Positions 21,511-28,947 of a stretch of 29,007 nt of DNA are shown here, one piece after another. Every line of letters begins with the position of its first letter. Position 1 is the first letter of the stretch. A program made the translations under genes and the position numbers. The notes below the pieces were generated by a model, which ran no database searches, was not told where the DNA came from, and worked only from the letters and a program-made list of their open reading frames with translations. The stretch comes from a virus. Location: positions 1 through 29,007 of the IMG/VR virus record IMGVR_UViG_3300043436_001308, one strand, 5' to 3'.

Positions 21511-21522
21511 GGTTCTCGGTGT

Positions 21523-21762
21523 TCAGTATTCCTGGGCAGTCGAGTGGGGTGCTTTTATTTTTTTATTCCATACGCTTAGACCTAACGACGTAGCCGAGTA
21601 AGTAAGCAATCCAATAAAAACAAATTCGTGTACTTTAAACTCAGTAACCAAAGGCGCAAAGCCGTAAAGAACCGCGATCCAAAACGACGTAAAAGCGGAC
21701 AGCCTTTTAATAGACCATTTGCCGCTAGGCCTTAGGGTTTCGTTTATAAGTTTTTTTATCAT
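21523..21762 (-). CDS. Holin-like two-helix membrane protein (79 aa)
   Basis: 79 residues from ATG 21762; an upstream in-frame ATG adds only five residues. A basic amphipathic N-terminus (MIKKLINETLRPSGKWSIKR) is followed by two membrane helices (about 22-39, SAFTSFWIAVLYGFAPLV, and 46-65, EFVFIGLLTYSATSLGLSVW) and a hydrophilic tail. Size, topology and the endolysin next door make it the best holin candidate. It overlaps the upstream gene by 38 bases. Confidence 0.7.
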   Translation of the reverse strand: MIKKLINETLRPSGKWSIKRLSAFTSFWIAVLYGFAPLVTEFKVHEFVFIGLLTYSATSLGLSVWNKKIKAPHSTAQEY

Positions 21763-21952
21763 TTGGTAAGACTGCAAATAAGCGTTCGGGTAGGTCTATT
21801 CGTGTTTTGGTTGCTTGTCTAAAGCTTTGAGTTTTGTAGCAGTCGTAAAGGGCCGTCTCGACCTTGTTAAGTCGGTTGTCCGTGTGCCATAACCAAAGGC
21901 ATAACACACCCGTAACGCCGTACTTTTTTACTATGGTTACAAACTCAGTCAC
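21725..21952 (-). CDS. Small protein with N-terminal membrane segment (75 aa), GTG start
   Basis: 75 residues. It begins at a GTG that shares one base with the upstream TAG stop. One short hydrophobic segment (about 10-22: KYGVTGVLCLWLWHTD) precedes a helix (NRLNKVETALYDCYKTQSFR) and a basic tail. It could be a second lysis protein (XhlA-like or antiholin) given its neighbour, but the hydrophobic part is short and the label is uncertain. Confidence 0.55.
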   Translation of the reverse strand: MTEFVTIVKKYGVTGVLCLWLWHTDNRLNKVETALYDCYKTQSFRQATKTRIDLPERLFAVLPNDKKTYKRNPKA

Positions 21953-22509
21953 TAGAATACCATTATAGCGTTGTTATACCCGTTGTCATTGTAACGCTGG
22001 CCGCAACGTCCCCAGCATGTACCTACGCAGTCGCACGCGTCAATCTGTGGGCGTAAGTCCGTGTCTTTATTTGTTTGGCTAGTGAATTGCGGGTACAAAT
22101 TTTTGTTAGCTAGCAGGTATCTAATTAAACGTTGTTCGTAGAAGCTGGCTTTTTGTGCGTAATGCTCCATTGAAAAGGCAACCTCAGCACGTGAAACGCT
22201 GCCCGAATAGTCGCCAAATTGCGTTTGAATACCTTTGTTTTTAAGTTGGTAAGAAAGCCCAAAAACAGCATCTTCAGCACTACGCCAAGCCACAACGGGT
22301 TGAATAAATTCTACTAGCGTCTCTTCGTCGTTTGTCAAAGTCTGCGTATTGTACGCGTTTAACATGTACTTATAAAACGTTGTACCTAGAATTGGTTGTA
22401 CTCTTAAGTCCGACTGCGTAGCAATGTATGGTGTTACGTCTGTTACGTCTACGTTTGCCGTAATAGGCGTGTTCGTCTTTAGGTAGGTTTCAGTTATGAA
22501 GTAAATCAT
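21952..22509 (-). CDS. Head-tail connector/adaptor candidate with cysteine-rich C-terminus
   Basis: 185 residues, helical. N-terminal TETYLKTNTPITANVDVTDV TPYIATQSDLRVQPILG resembles the connector-like structural proteins (DUF6712-type) that follow the portal in Bacteroidota phages. The C-terminus has a compact cluster CDCVGTCWGRCG (four or five Cys in 12 residues), possibly binding metal or forming disulphides. The start overlaps the portal stop as ATGA. A head-tail joining role is inferred from position. Confidence 0.65.
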   Translation of the reverse strand: MIYFITETYLKTNTPITANVDVTDVTPYIATQSDLRVQPILGTTFYKYMLNAYNTQTLTNDEETLVEFIQPVVAWRSAEDAVFGLSYQLKNKGIQTQFGDYSGSVSRAEVAFSMEHYAQKASFYEQRLIRYLLANKNLYPQFTSQTNKDTDLRPQIDACDCVGTCWGRCGQRYNDNGYNNAIMVF

Positions 22510-23819
22510 TTCTTAAATGTTTGGGCGGGTTGTTGTGAAGCTACTATGTCGCCACCTTCAACGGGTGGTAAGCTTGCAAGTGCGCGGATTTCGTTAGGTG
22601 TCATTGTGTCCAAAACTTTAGTAGCTACAAGCGGGCTCATTGCGTTAAGTGCATCTTGTGTTTTACTAGCGTCGCCTTCTACTTCTACAATTGTTTCGTT
22701 AATTATTTGGAAATTCTTAATTGTAAAGTCAGCTTTGAGCCTAGAAATGTTTAATAGTTCCGTGAATATTTCGGTAACCATTTCGCGCAACGGAATAACT
22801 ACGTTTTTTTCAAAGATTACGTAACCTTGTTTAATGTCAGCGCCACCGCCTAAACTACCCGTTGTGCGCACACCCATTAAAATAGGGTCGATTGTATGGG
22901 CAAAACAAATTTGCTCGGTGTTAAGCGTGCTAGCTTCTTGAAAAAGTTTGTCATTTTGGTTGGTTGGTATACTTTCAATTTTAGGTAGTTGGTCGGCTGA
23001 GTTTGCAAAGAAGGCCACACCTTTACCAGCGTTTGCCGCGCCTTTCATTCGGTCGATTGTGTCACGTAATACTTTCTTTTCTTCTTCGCTTTGCGGTCTC
23101 TTAGGAAACATCATTGCGAAAGCTGGGAAAATACTATTTTGAATGTTCGACTTTGCGAAGTACGAAAGTTCACCCGACAAAAAGGCGAAGTTTAAAGCAC
23201 TTGAATACTGCGGTAATGAGTAATAATCTTGTCCAATGCTAGGTAATTCGTAGCTATAAAGCTGGCATCTGTCCGTGTTAAGCGGGTGGTATGGTTTTAC
23301 TTGTTCTACGTCAATACGGCTAGCCCAGTCGTCGCACAAATAGTAACAAGTTTTAGTGTTGTTTATACGGACTTTTTCAGGGCTTACGTTTTCTATTCTG
23401 TGTAGCTTGTTTTTGTCGTCAAAATGCAACTTAAAGTAGACGCGGTTGTGCATTACTAGTTGTTTTGTAACGGCTTTAACCGACTTGGCTAGGCGCATTT
23501 TCTTTTCCCAAGTGTAAATGTCTAGGAGTTCTTGCGGTGTAAGCTTGTCCGTTTTTAGTTCGTAACCCGCGCCAATAGCTGCGTTTACTTTAAAGTCTAC
23601 AATAGCCCCATGTAAAGGCGACGTGTAATAAAGTTGGTTTAAAGTTTCGGGAAATAGGTTGTCTGATCCAAAAGGCACATAGCCTGCCACCTGGTAACGT
23701 CCATTAACGTAAGGAAGCGACAAGTCACCGCGTCCGATTTTACCGAAAGGCGTACTAAAAGACTGATAGCCTTCTATTACTTCGGGTTTTTGTTGTTTGA
23801 ATCTATCGAAAATTCCCAT
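22506..23819 (-). CDS. Portal protein
   Basis: 437 residues from ATG 23819, where MGIFDRFKQQKPE begins; upstream frame sequence is inside the preceding gene. The chain shows the portal pattern: LYYTSPLHGAIVDFKVNAAI near 77-96, NRVYFKLHFDDKNKLHRIEN near 139-158, the long stem helix region, and ICFAHTIDPILMGVRTTGSL near 320-340 before IFEKNVVIPLREMVTEIFTE. Portals form the dodecameric ring through which terminase pumps DNA. The gene lies downstream of capsid and tail-tube genes instead of next to the terminase, which is unusual. It is followed by a connector-like gene. Confidence 0.85.
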   Translation of the reverse strand: MGIFDRFKQQKPEVIEGYQSFSTPFGKIGRGDLSLPYVNGRYQVAGYVPFGSDNLFPETLNQLYYTSPLHGAIVDFKVNAAIGAGYELKTDKLTPQELLDIYTWEKKMRLAKSVKAVTKQLVMHNRVYFKLHFDDKNKLHRIENVSPEKVRINNTKTCYYLCDDWASRIDVEQVKPYHPLNTDRCQLYSYELPSIGQDYYSLPQYSSALNFAFLSGELSYFAKSNIQNSIFPAFAMMFPKRPQSEEEKKVLRDTIDRMKGAANAGKGVAFFANSADQLPKIESIPTNQNDKLFQEASTLNTEQICFAHTIDPILMGVRTTGSLGGGADIKQGYVIFEKNVVIPLREMVTEIFTELLNISRLKADFTIKNFQIINETIVEVEGDASKTQDALNAMSPLVATKVLDTMTPNEIRALASLPPVEGGDIVASQQPAQTFKK

Positions 23820-23823
23820 TTTA

Positions 23824-24174
23824 TTAGTCGTATATGCTAGAAATAGAACCGCCCGCAACAACTAAGCGCCCTTCTTCTATTAAATTAAGTCCGTTTGTAT
23901 TCGTGTTTTCGTCTACTATTATTTCTTCGTCGCTTTCGTAAACTGAGTACGTGTATTGACCGCGCGTTAGTTCGAGGTCTACACCTTCTTCTAAAGTGAA
24001 AAGGTTGTATCTAGTCGGAAAGTTTGACGTGTCAACACCCGACCACAAAACGGGTTCGGTTGCCGTGTTAAATTCGCCCTCAAAGACGAATAAATAAAAA
24101 GGGTCTACTAACGTCGTTACTTCGCTTAAAGTAAGTGCAAACGTGTTTATTTCGCCTTTTTCAATGTAAATCAT
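23824..24174 (-). CDS. Small structural protein of unknown role (116 aa)
   Basis: 116 residues from ATG 24174, fixed by the TAATATTGTTATG motif; an in-frame ATG at 24207 lies upstream and is less likely. The sequence is beta-rich and acidic (MIYIEKGEINTFALTLSEVT; PFYLFVFEGEFNT; YTYSVYESDEEIIVDE). A pattern of this kind occurs in small virion-region genes of Bacteroidota phages; Ig-like or decoration folds are possible. It lies between tail-tube and portal genes. Confidence 0.6.
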   Translation of the reverse strand: MIYIEKGEINTFALTLSEVTTLVDPFYLFVFEGEFNTATEPVLWSGVDTSNFPTRYNLFTLEEGVDLELTRGQYTYSVYESDEEIIVDENTNTNGLNLIEEGRLVVAGGSISSIYD

Positions 24175-24184
24175 AACAATATTA
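24172..24184 (-). promoter_or_regulatory. Start-codon motif TAATATTGTTATG (116-residue structural protein)
   Basis: Copy of the TAATATNGTT element against the ATG; it decides this start over the upstream ATG at 24207. It follows a terminator by about 25 bases. Confidence 0.6.
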
Positions 24185-24207
24185 AAATTCGTTTGGGACT
24201 TGTTCAA

Positions 24208-24233
24208 ACAGAAAACCCCCTACTAAGAGGGGG
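24208..24233 (-). terminator. Terminator after the tail-tube gene
   Basis: CCCCCT (24233-24228) pairs with AGGGGG (24221-24216) around 6 bases, followed by TTTTC. The T-tract is short, so read-through is likely. Confidence 0.7.
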
Positions 24234-24257
24234 CTAACTATGTTTGGTAAGGAAAAT

Positions 24258-24773
24258 TTACACTAATAAACCTGGCACAATTGCCGCGTCTACTTCAAAT
24301 GCGAGGGTCTCATTTTCAGCCAAAAGTGTAAGGCTGTATTTACTGCCATCTGCACGGGCCACACCTGAACCTTCGCCGTAAGCGCTAACTTGCAAGAATG
24401 GGAAATACCAAAATTTGCCGTTTGCGTCACCTACAACCGCTGTTAAGTATTGTTGACCAGCGCCAAGAACTTTAATAGCCTTAGACTTTTCTTGGTCGCG
24501 TCGGTGAAACATTAGGTTAATAGTTTGAGTAACGTAAGAAGAACCATTCACTAAGTCAATTGTTCCGTCTTCGGTAAAGCTACCCGTATTGCGTTTAAAC
24601 TCCATCGCAACAAAAGGAGAAGTGTAGTTAATGTCGGTTACTTCCCAGTTCGTGCCCGTTTCGTTGGTAGTAATTCCCGTAATGTTATCCTGTTGGTTAA
24701 TTAGTAGGGTATAAATTCCCCCGCTATTTGAATCGCACCCCTTGAGGATCTCTAATAATGTACTGCATGCCAT
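24258..24773 (-). CDS. Major tail (tube) protein candidate
   Basis: 171 residues. The N-terminus ACSTLLEILKGCDSNSGGIY TLLIN and the beta-rich body (SPFVAMEFKRNTGSFTEDGT; QTINLMFHRRDQEKSKAI; FWYFPFLQVSAYGEGSG) fit the tube proteins of Bacteroidota siphophages. Their subunits stack into the tail tube. The gene is flanked on both sides by terminators, which would uncouple its high expression from its neighbours. The assignment is from sequence character and location after the capsid gene, without a sharp motif. Confidence 0.68.
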   Translation of the reverse strand: MACSTLLEILKGCDSNSGGIYTLLINQQDNITGITTNETGTNWEVTDINYTSPFVAMEFKRNTGSFTEDGTIDLVNGSSYVTQTINLMFHRRDQEKSKAIKVLGAGQQYLTAVVGDANGKFWYFPFLQVSAYGEGSGVARADGSKYSLTLLAENETLAFEVDAAIVPGLLV

Positions 24774-24796
24774 GATTTCGAATATTTTTTTGTTAT

Positions 24797-24825
24797 AAAA
24801 AAGGGCGGCGTTTTATGGCCGCCCC
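24797..24825 (-). terminator. Intrinsic terminator after the capsid gene
   Basis: GGGCGGC (24824-24818) pairs with GCCGCCC (24809-24803) around 8 bases, followed by TTTTTT (24802-24797): a strong GC-rich terminator. Confidence 0.88.
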
Positions 24826-24850
24826 GTATATTTTAAAGTGTGGTTAACGA

Positions 24851-25777
24851 CTAGTCGAAACAAACGTTGTAAACTACAATTTGTGAAGGGTTCGTGTAGT
24901 GGAAACCAGCTTTAAGGTTCGCACGTGTACGAATGTAAGGCTCAGCAACTGAATCAGAAAGGTTAACCGCTTTCAATGCTTTAGCGTCGCCCTCTGCGTC
25001 AAACGCGTAGATAAGGTCTGTTTTCAAAGCAAGAACCATTGTGTTAACTGGTGCGCCTTCTGCAAGAACAATTTTGATACCTAAGAAAGTAGGTGCAAGT
25101 GGTGCAGTAACGTAAGTCATGGTGTTACCAGAAGCGGCAGCAATTTGGTAGTTTACGAATACGTCGCTAGAAACGAACAAACGAAGATCTGCACGCTTAG
25201 ATTGAACCGCCGCTGGTGAAGCTTGAAGAACGCTAGTCATGCGAGCCAATACGTTAGACGAAGTAATAGCGTCTGTGTAAAGACCTACTACGTCTGTGTC
25301 AGCACATAATTTTTTAAGGTAGCCGTCACACAAAGAAAGAACAGGGTCAGTACTTTCTGTGTCACCTTGCCAACGAATAAGCTCTAAGTCGTTACCGATA
25401 CGGCCAGCCATTTCGTTCCAATAGTAAGCCATGAAAGAAGGTACGCTAAAGTCGCCGTTTGAACCTTGCGACATTTGCAAAGCCAAGAAAGATTGCTCTA
25501 AGTCGAACTGACAAATTTGGCTCATTGCTGAAAGCGCACATACGTCGATGTCTACTGCGTCGAGGTTGTCAGTAGGGGCAGTAAAGTTACAAGTAGATGC
25601 AGCCAAAAGGTTGCCGAAAGTAACGTTAGCCAATTTAGTAGCTGACTTAATACCAGGAAGCGTGCGGTAGTTGTCCGCGATGTCTTCGGTTAAGTAAGCT
25701 TTTGAGTAGAACTCGTCTGGGTTAGGACATAACAACGCGTTTGTTTCTACGTCCAAGTCAAATTTAAGATTTCTCAT
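24851..25777 (-). CDS. Major capsid protein
   Basis: 308 residues. The order protease-scaffold, then this gene, then a strong terminator marks it as the major capsid gene. The sequence is Ala/Leu/Asp-rich, with an extended N-terminal arm (MRNLKFDLDVETNALLCPNP), a long central helix region (ICQFDLEQSFLALQMSQGSN) and a C-terminal part with LGIKIVLAEGAPVNTMVLAL and a closing beta strand pair. This fits the HK97 fold in length and pattern, although the fold is inferred. The start is preceded by an A-rich AACCAAACAAAA stretch. Codon usage looks smoother than in neighbours, as expected for a highly expressed gene (impression, not measured). Confidence 0.8.
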   Translation of the reverse strand: MRNLKFDLDVETNALLCPNPDEFYSKAYLTEDIADNYRTLPGIKSATKLANVTFGNLLAASTCNFTAPTDNLDAVDIDVCALSAMSQICQFDLEQSFLALQMSQGSNGDFSVPSFMAYYWNEMAGRIGNDLELIRWQGDTESTDPVLSLCDGYLKKLCADTDVVGLYTDAITSSNVLARMTSVLQASPAAVQSKRADLRLFVSSDVFVNYQIAAASGNTMTYVTAPLAPTFLGIKIVLAEGAPVNTMVLALKTDLIYAFDAEGDAKALKAVNLSDSVAEPYIRTRANLKAGFHYTNPSQIVVYNVCFD

Positions 25778-25809
25778 TTTTGTTTGGTTTTTATTTTGTT
25801 TTTATTTGT

Positions 25810-26781
25810 TTACTTGTTTGATGCACGAAACATTTTGAACTTGTCAAATGCTGACAACTTTGTGTCTTTAGCCATTTCGATTTCTTCTTCTTCTTTGATT
25901 ACGCCTAGTTCTTCAATTTGGTTTTTTAGGTCTGCAATCATTCCGATTAAAGCGCGTTCGCGTTCTTCGATTAAAGGCATAACAATAGCCATGATAGCTT
26001 CAGAATCTGCCGCAGGATCAATAGCCATTTCTGTTGCTACTTCTTCTTCTACGACTTCTTCTTCGGTTACGCTTGTGTCTTCCATAGCTACTTCTTCGGT
26101 AACTTCTTCTGTTACTTCGGCCATTTCGACTTCTTCTTTTTCTACTTCTTTGATTTCGATTACTTCGCCGTCTTTGACTACGTAAATCTTACCTTCGATA
26201 AGGTGTTCACCATCTGGGAAATTCATATTATTTTGTTTTAAGTGTTTACTTAATTTCATTCCCAAAAAGCCTTCGATTGAAAAACCTACTTGTTCGTCTT
26301 CTACTAGCTTATTGTAATAGTCTACGTCGGTAATTTGTGCCGTAAGCATTAAAGTGCCTTTAGGAACGTCAATGCCATAGGTTGTAAGTGCTTTATCTTG
26401 GGTAGGGTTTTCGACTATCCACGCTTCTAAAATGTAAGCGGGAACTTCTTTACTTTGGTCATGTTCTAAGTTGAAGACGTTTCTATTAGAAAGGTCCTTC
26501 ATGAACTTGACGTAAATTTGTTCTATGGTTTGTTCGTCGAATTGTACGTAATATTCGCCGTCATCGTCGCGTCTGTAAATTTCCATAGGAATCATTGCGG
26601 GCGCAGTAACGCGGTATTTTAAACTATCGCTAAAGAAACGCTTTGCAACGTTTTCAAAAGCTAACCCGCGCACTTTTATAGCGGGGTTTGATGTGAAGGC
26701 AATTTGTTCGATGCCTAAGTCTTCGCCGTCTGAGTATTCAGGGTCGATAGTTATTTTGTAAATGGGTAAGTCATTAACCAT
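25810..26781 (-). CDS. XkdF-like prohead protease fused to a scaffold-like domain
   Basis: 323 residues from ATG 26781. Residues about 1-180 match the XkdF-type prohead protease: NVFNLEHDQSKEVPAYILEA (His107), then VPKGTLMLTAQITDVDYYN, and VGFSIEGFLG (Ser168), a plausible catalytic His/Ser pair. From about 205 to 255 the chain is extremely acidic with repeated (T/V)EEV units. A coiled-coil stretch (EERERALIGMIADLKNQIEE) and a basic end (KFKMFRASNK) follow, as in scaffolding proteins. Such fusions build the prohead core and then degrade it during maturation. It lies just upstream of the capsid gene. The start is preceded by TAATATGGTT; an ATG two codons earlier lies inside that motif. Confidence 0.85.
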   Translation of the reverse strand: MVNDLPIYKITIDPEYSDGEDLGIEQIAFTSNPAIKVRGLAFENVAKRFFSDSLKYRVTAPAMIPMEIYRRDDDGEYYVQFDEQTIEQIYVKFMKDLSNRNVFNLEHDQSKEVPAYILEAWIVENPTQDKALTTYGIDVPKGTLMLTAQITDVDYYNKLVEDEQVGFSIEGFLGMKLSKHLKQNNMNFPDGEHLIEGKIYVVKDGEVIEIKEVEKEEVEMAEVTEEVTEEVAMEDTSVTEEEVVEEEVATEMAIDPAADSEAIMAIVMPLIEERERALIGMIADLKNQIEELGVIKEEEEIEMAKDTKLSAFDKFKMFRASNK

Positions 26782-26791
26782 AACCATATTA
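26779..26791 (-). promoter_or_regulatory. Start-codon motif TAATATGGTTATG (protease-scaffold)
   Basis: Copy of the TAATATNGTT element, in the 39-base gap between divergent genes; it marks ATG 26781 as the start. Confidence 0.6.
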
Positions 26792-26800
26792 AAAAACCCT

Positions 26801-26808
26801 TATATTTG
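26801..26808 (+). promoter_or_regulatory. Plus-strand promoter -7 element TATATTTG
   Basis: The only promoter-like site found for the plus strand. Transcription would begin about 6 bases before the ATG at 26821, giving an almost leaderless mRNA. No TTTG is seen 19 bases upstream. Confidence 0.55.
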
Positions 26809-26820
26809 TTCAAAAAAATC

Positions 26821-27366
26821 ATGATAACAATTTGTAACAAAGACATTCCGAACGAGTTAAACGAGCTAACCATTCAGCAGTTTGAAGACATTACGGCTAT
26901 TCACTCAAACGAAAAGCTAGACAACGTTGAAAAGCATCTAGAAGTATTTAAGTACATGGGTGTTCAAGAAGTTGAAGACATGGAATTCGAAGATTTTAAA
27001 GAAGCAATCCGTCTTTTTAACACGGCTAAAGCGCCTGAAGGTATTTTATTAAAACGTTTTGAAGCGGACGGGTACACTTACCAAGCCTACGAAACCGAAT
27101 TTAAACTAACGGCTAAAGACACAAAGCATATTGAAAAGATTTTAGCGCATAAGCACAAAGGGTTTGTTTCCGAAGCTATTGCCGTTATTTTTAAAAGAAC
27201 GGACCTAAGCAAAACAGAACACTACACCGACGCGCATATCAAACTAAAAGCTAAAATTATTCGTGAAATGCCTGCCGAAGTTGCCGTGCCTTACCTAGTA
27301 GCCATTGCCGAAACAATTAACAAACAAGTTCAGTCTTTAAATGAAAGTTCCGAAGGGGTGGCATGA
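26821..27366 (+). CDS. Plus-strand paralogue 1, possible tail-assembly chaperone
   Basis: 181 residues from ATG 26821; a TTG at 26806 is in frame but would fall inside the promoter element. The protein is helical and acidic (LTIQQFEDITAIHSNEKLDN; EHLEVFKYMGVQEVEDMEFE-like helices), then DGYTYQAYETEFKLTAKDTK and FVSEAIAVIFKRTDL. The same plan recurs in the next gene (see there), so the two are tandem paralogues. Size, helical character and overlap recall tail-assembly chaperone pairs of siphophages, but this is inference. It is one of only two genes on this strand. Confidence 0.65.
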   Translation: MITICNKDIPNELNELTIQQFEDITAIHSNEKLDNVEKHLEVFKYMGVQEVEDMEFEDFKEAIRLFNTAKAPEGILLKRFEADGYTYQAYETEFKLTAKDTKHIEKILAHKHKGFVSEAIAVIFKRTDLSKTEHYTDAHIKLKAKIIREMPAEVAVPYLVAIAETINKQVQSLNESSEGVA

Positions 27367-28123
27367 AGTTAAGTTGTACCAATTTAAGGAACTTCGCGAA
27401 CTCAAAGACGCCGAGGGTTTTTTCAATACACAACTAGAAACGCTTGCAATACTTTTAGACCTACCTACCGAAGACCTAGAAGAACTTTCACTAGAAGAAA
27501 TAGGCGAACTATTCAAGTCGGCTAAATGGGTTCTCAGCGAGCCTAAAAAGGGCCATGCAAGCGAAGTAATTATAGACGGCGACACGTACATTTTAAAGCC
27601 GTTTAAGAAGCTAACACTAGACGAGTTTATAGACCTTAACTTTTTCTTGTCAAATGATTACTTAAAGCACATTTCGCATATTGTTTCCGTGTTTTATAGG
27701 CGTATCAATACCGACAACTGGGGTAATATTGAATTTGAACCCTATGTATTTAACCCGTTCGACGTTTACGACAAGTTCGACGACCTTAAAATCACCCAAG
27801 TTTACGGGCTTATTCCTGAATTCTTAAAGTGGCGCGAAGACTTTTTAAAGAAATACGAAAATTTGTTTAATGAAGACGACGAAGACGACGACGAACCGCT
27901 AGACGTTAAAGACTTTGACAGCCTAGAAGAATATAAGGAAAGTTTGAAGGCCCAAGAACAAGCCAAGAAGTCTAAAAAGTGGGGGTGGGAATCTTTATTG
28001 TTTGACCTTTGTGAAGGTGACATAACAAAAATAAAGGCAGTCGGTGAACTGCCCTTAATTTTCGTCTTTAATATGCTAAGTATGCGTAAAGAAATGGGCT
28101 ACTTAGAAACCCCTAAATTTTAA
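27341..28123 (+). CDS. Plus-strand paralogue 2, possible tail-assembly chaperone
   Basis: 260 residues. The N-terminus (PKGWHEVKLYQFKELRELKD; LETLAILLDLPTEDLEELSL) parallels the previous protein. IDGDTYILKPFKKLTLDEFI and LKHISHIVSVFYRRI align with DGYTYQ...LTAKD and FVSEAIAVIFKRT there. A strongly acidic linker (EDDEDDDE, about 180-187) and a helical C-terminal extension are added. The gene overlaps its partner by 26 bases in the +1 frame with its own ATG. No obvious slippery sequence was seen. Its 3' end overlaps the convergent gene at 28103 by 21 bases. Confidence 0.65.
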   Translation: MKVPKGWHEVKLYQFKELRELKDAEGFFNTQLETLAILLDLPTEDLEELSLEEIGELFKSAKWVLSEPKKGHASEVIIDGDTYILKPFKKLTLDEFIDLNFFLSNDYLKHISHIVSVFYRRINTDNWGNIEFEPYVFNPFDVYDKFDDLKITQVYGLIPEFLKWREDFLKKYENLFNEDDEDDDEPLDVKDFDSLEEYKESLKAQEQAKKSKKWGWESLLFDLCEGDITKIKAVGELPLIFVFNMLSMRKEMGYLETPKF

Positions 28124-28534
28124 TGCGTCGGTAAAGTCGCCGCCAATAGGTGCGAAAGTGTAAACAAGGCTTTTCTTTTGGCCTAAAATTGTAGCTACTT
28201 GCAAAATTGGGTAGCGCTTAGCCATCCATTCAGTATACTGCTGATAAATTTCAGCGGTTGTGCCCTCGGCGTTTAGGCGTTCGGTAAGCTTAGCGCAAAG
28301 GTCGAAAGGTAACATGTTTCTAGTTCCGTTGTTCAAAAACCCGAAATAGTACATTGCGACTATTTGTATTTCTAATTCACCCAACGCGGGAATTTTAGCA
28401 TTGATCCGAATTGAATCATAAAGCGCCTCGGTGTCGATTAAGTTTTCTTCGGCAATGATACGGCGCAAGGTCTTAGCAATCTTGTTACGCGTTTTGTAAA
28501 GTACGTTGAACGTTCCGTTATTCTTGTAAGCCAT
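28103..28534 (-). CDS. Putative head-tail joining/tail-completion protein (143 aa)
   Basis: 143 residues. IDTEALYDSIRINAKIPALG followed by EIQIVAMYYFGFLNNGT resembles neck or tail-completion (gp10-like) proteins, in which an N-terminal helix carrying LxDSI is followed by beta strands ending in a YxxFLNxGT-type turn. The C-terminal half is helical and then beta. It overlaps the preceding 48-residue gene by 17 bases and the convergent plus-strand gene by 21 bases at its 3' end. The role is inferred. Confidence 0.6.
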   Translation of the reverse strand: MAYKNNGTFNVLYKTRNKIAKTLRRIIAEENLIDTEALYDSIRINAKIPALGELEIQIVAMYYFGFLNNGTRNMLPFDLCAKLTERLNAEGTTAEIYQQYTEWMAKRYPILQVATILGQKKSLVYTFAPIGGDFTDALKFRGF

Positions 28535-28664
28535 TTTCTTCGTCGGTTTTTTGGTCTTCGACTAGCTTTTGTAAATACTGCAAAATTGGTAAACCATACA
28601 TTGTAGGTATTTGGTTTGCATAGTCTGTTAGTTCCTTTACGTTTTCTTCGCTTAAATTAATCAT
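28518..28664 (-). CDS. Small acidic helical protein (48 aa)
   Basis: 48 residues (MINLSEENVKELTDYANQIP; YGLPILQYLQKLVEDQKTDE). Starts 5 bases after the preceding stop at ATG 28664 and overlaps the next gene by 17 bases, so it is part of a coupled string of virion-region genes. No family recognised. Confidence 0.6.
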   Translation of the reverse strand: MINLSEENVKELTDYANQIPTMYGLPILQYLQKLVEDQKTDEENGLQE

Positions 28665-28669
28665 GTTTC

Positions 28670-28939
28670 TTAAATTAAAGTTACGCCAATAGCGGCTGCA
28701 ACGACTTGGTTAACGTAGTTGTTGTCAGTACCCCACGCTGCGAACTGCTCAGGTGTTAAATCGTAGTTGTCATCTGCTACTACTTTTCCGTCTTCAGTTA
28801 GTAACTGCCAGTACGTTGTGCAAGTCGTTGCTTCAGTTGTAAAGTTAAGAACTAAAACGGACATTTGCGTTGCCGTTCCTGCGTTTAGTGGGTATACAAT
28901 CGGTTCAATTGCTACTCCTTGTGTTGGTTGTGTTTTCAT
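28670..28939 (-). CDS. Small unknown protein downstream of the fibre end (89 aa)
   Basis: 89 residues from ATG 28939; the in-frame upstream ATG at 28981 lies inside the preceding gene. The chain is beta-rich (AIEPIVYPLNAGTATQMSVL; FTTEATTCTTYWQLLTEDGK) and ends in a hydrophobic helix (VNQVVAAAIGVTLI). It begins 8 bases after the stop at 28948. A small structural protein is likely from its place, but no family is recognised. Confidence 0.6.
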   Translation of the reverse strand: MKTQPTQGVAIEPIVYPLNAGTATQMSVLVLNFTTEATTCTTYWQLLTEDGKVVADDNYDLTPEQFAAWGTDNNYVNQVVAAAIGVTLI

Positions 28940-28947
28940 ATTTTTAT

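Noticed and set aside
27341-27366. Programmed frameshift joining the two plus-strand genes
   Set aside because: The overlap would need a +1 or -2 shift, no convincing slippery sequence is present, and the second gene has its own ATG.
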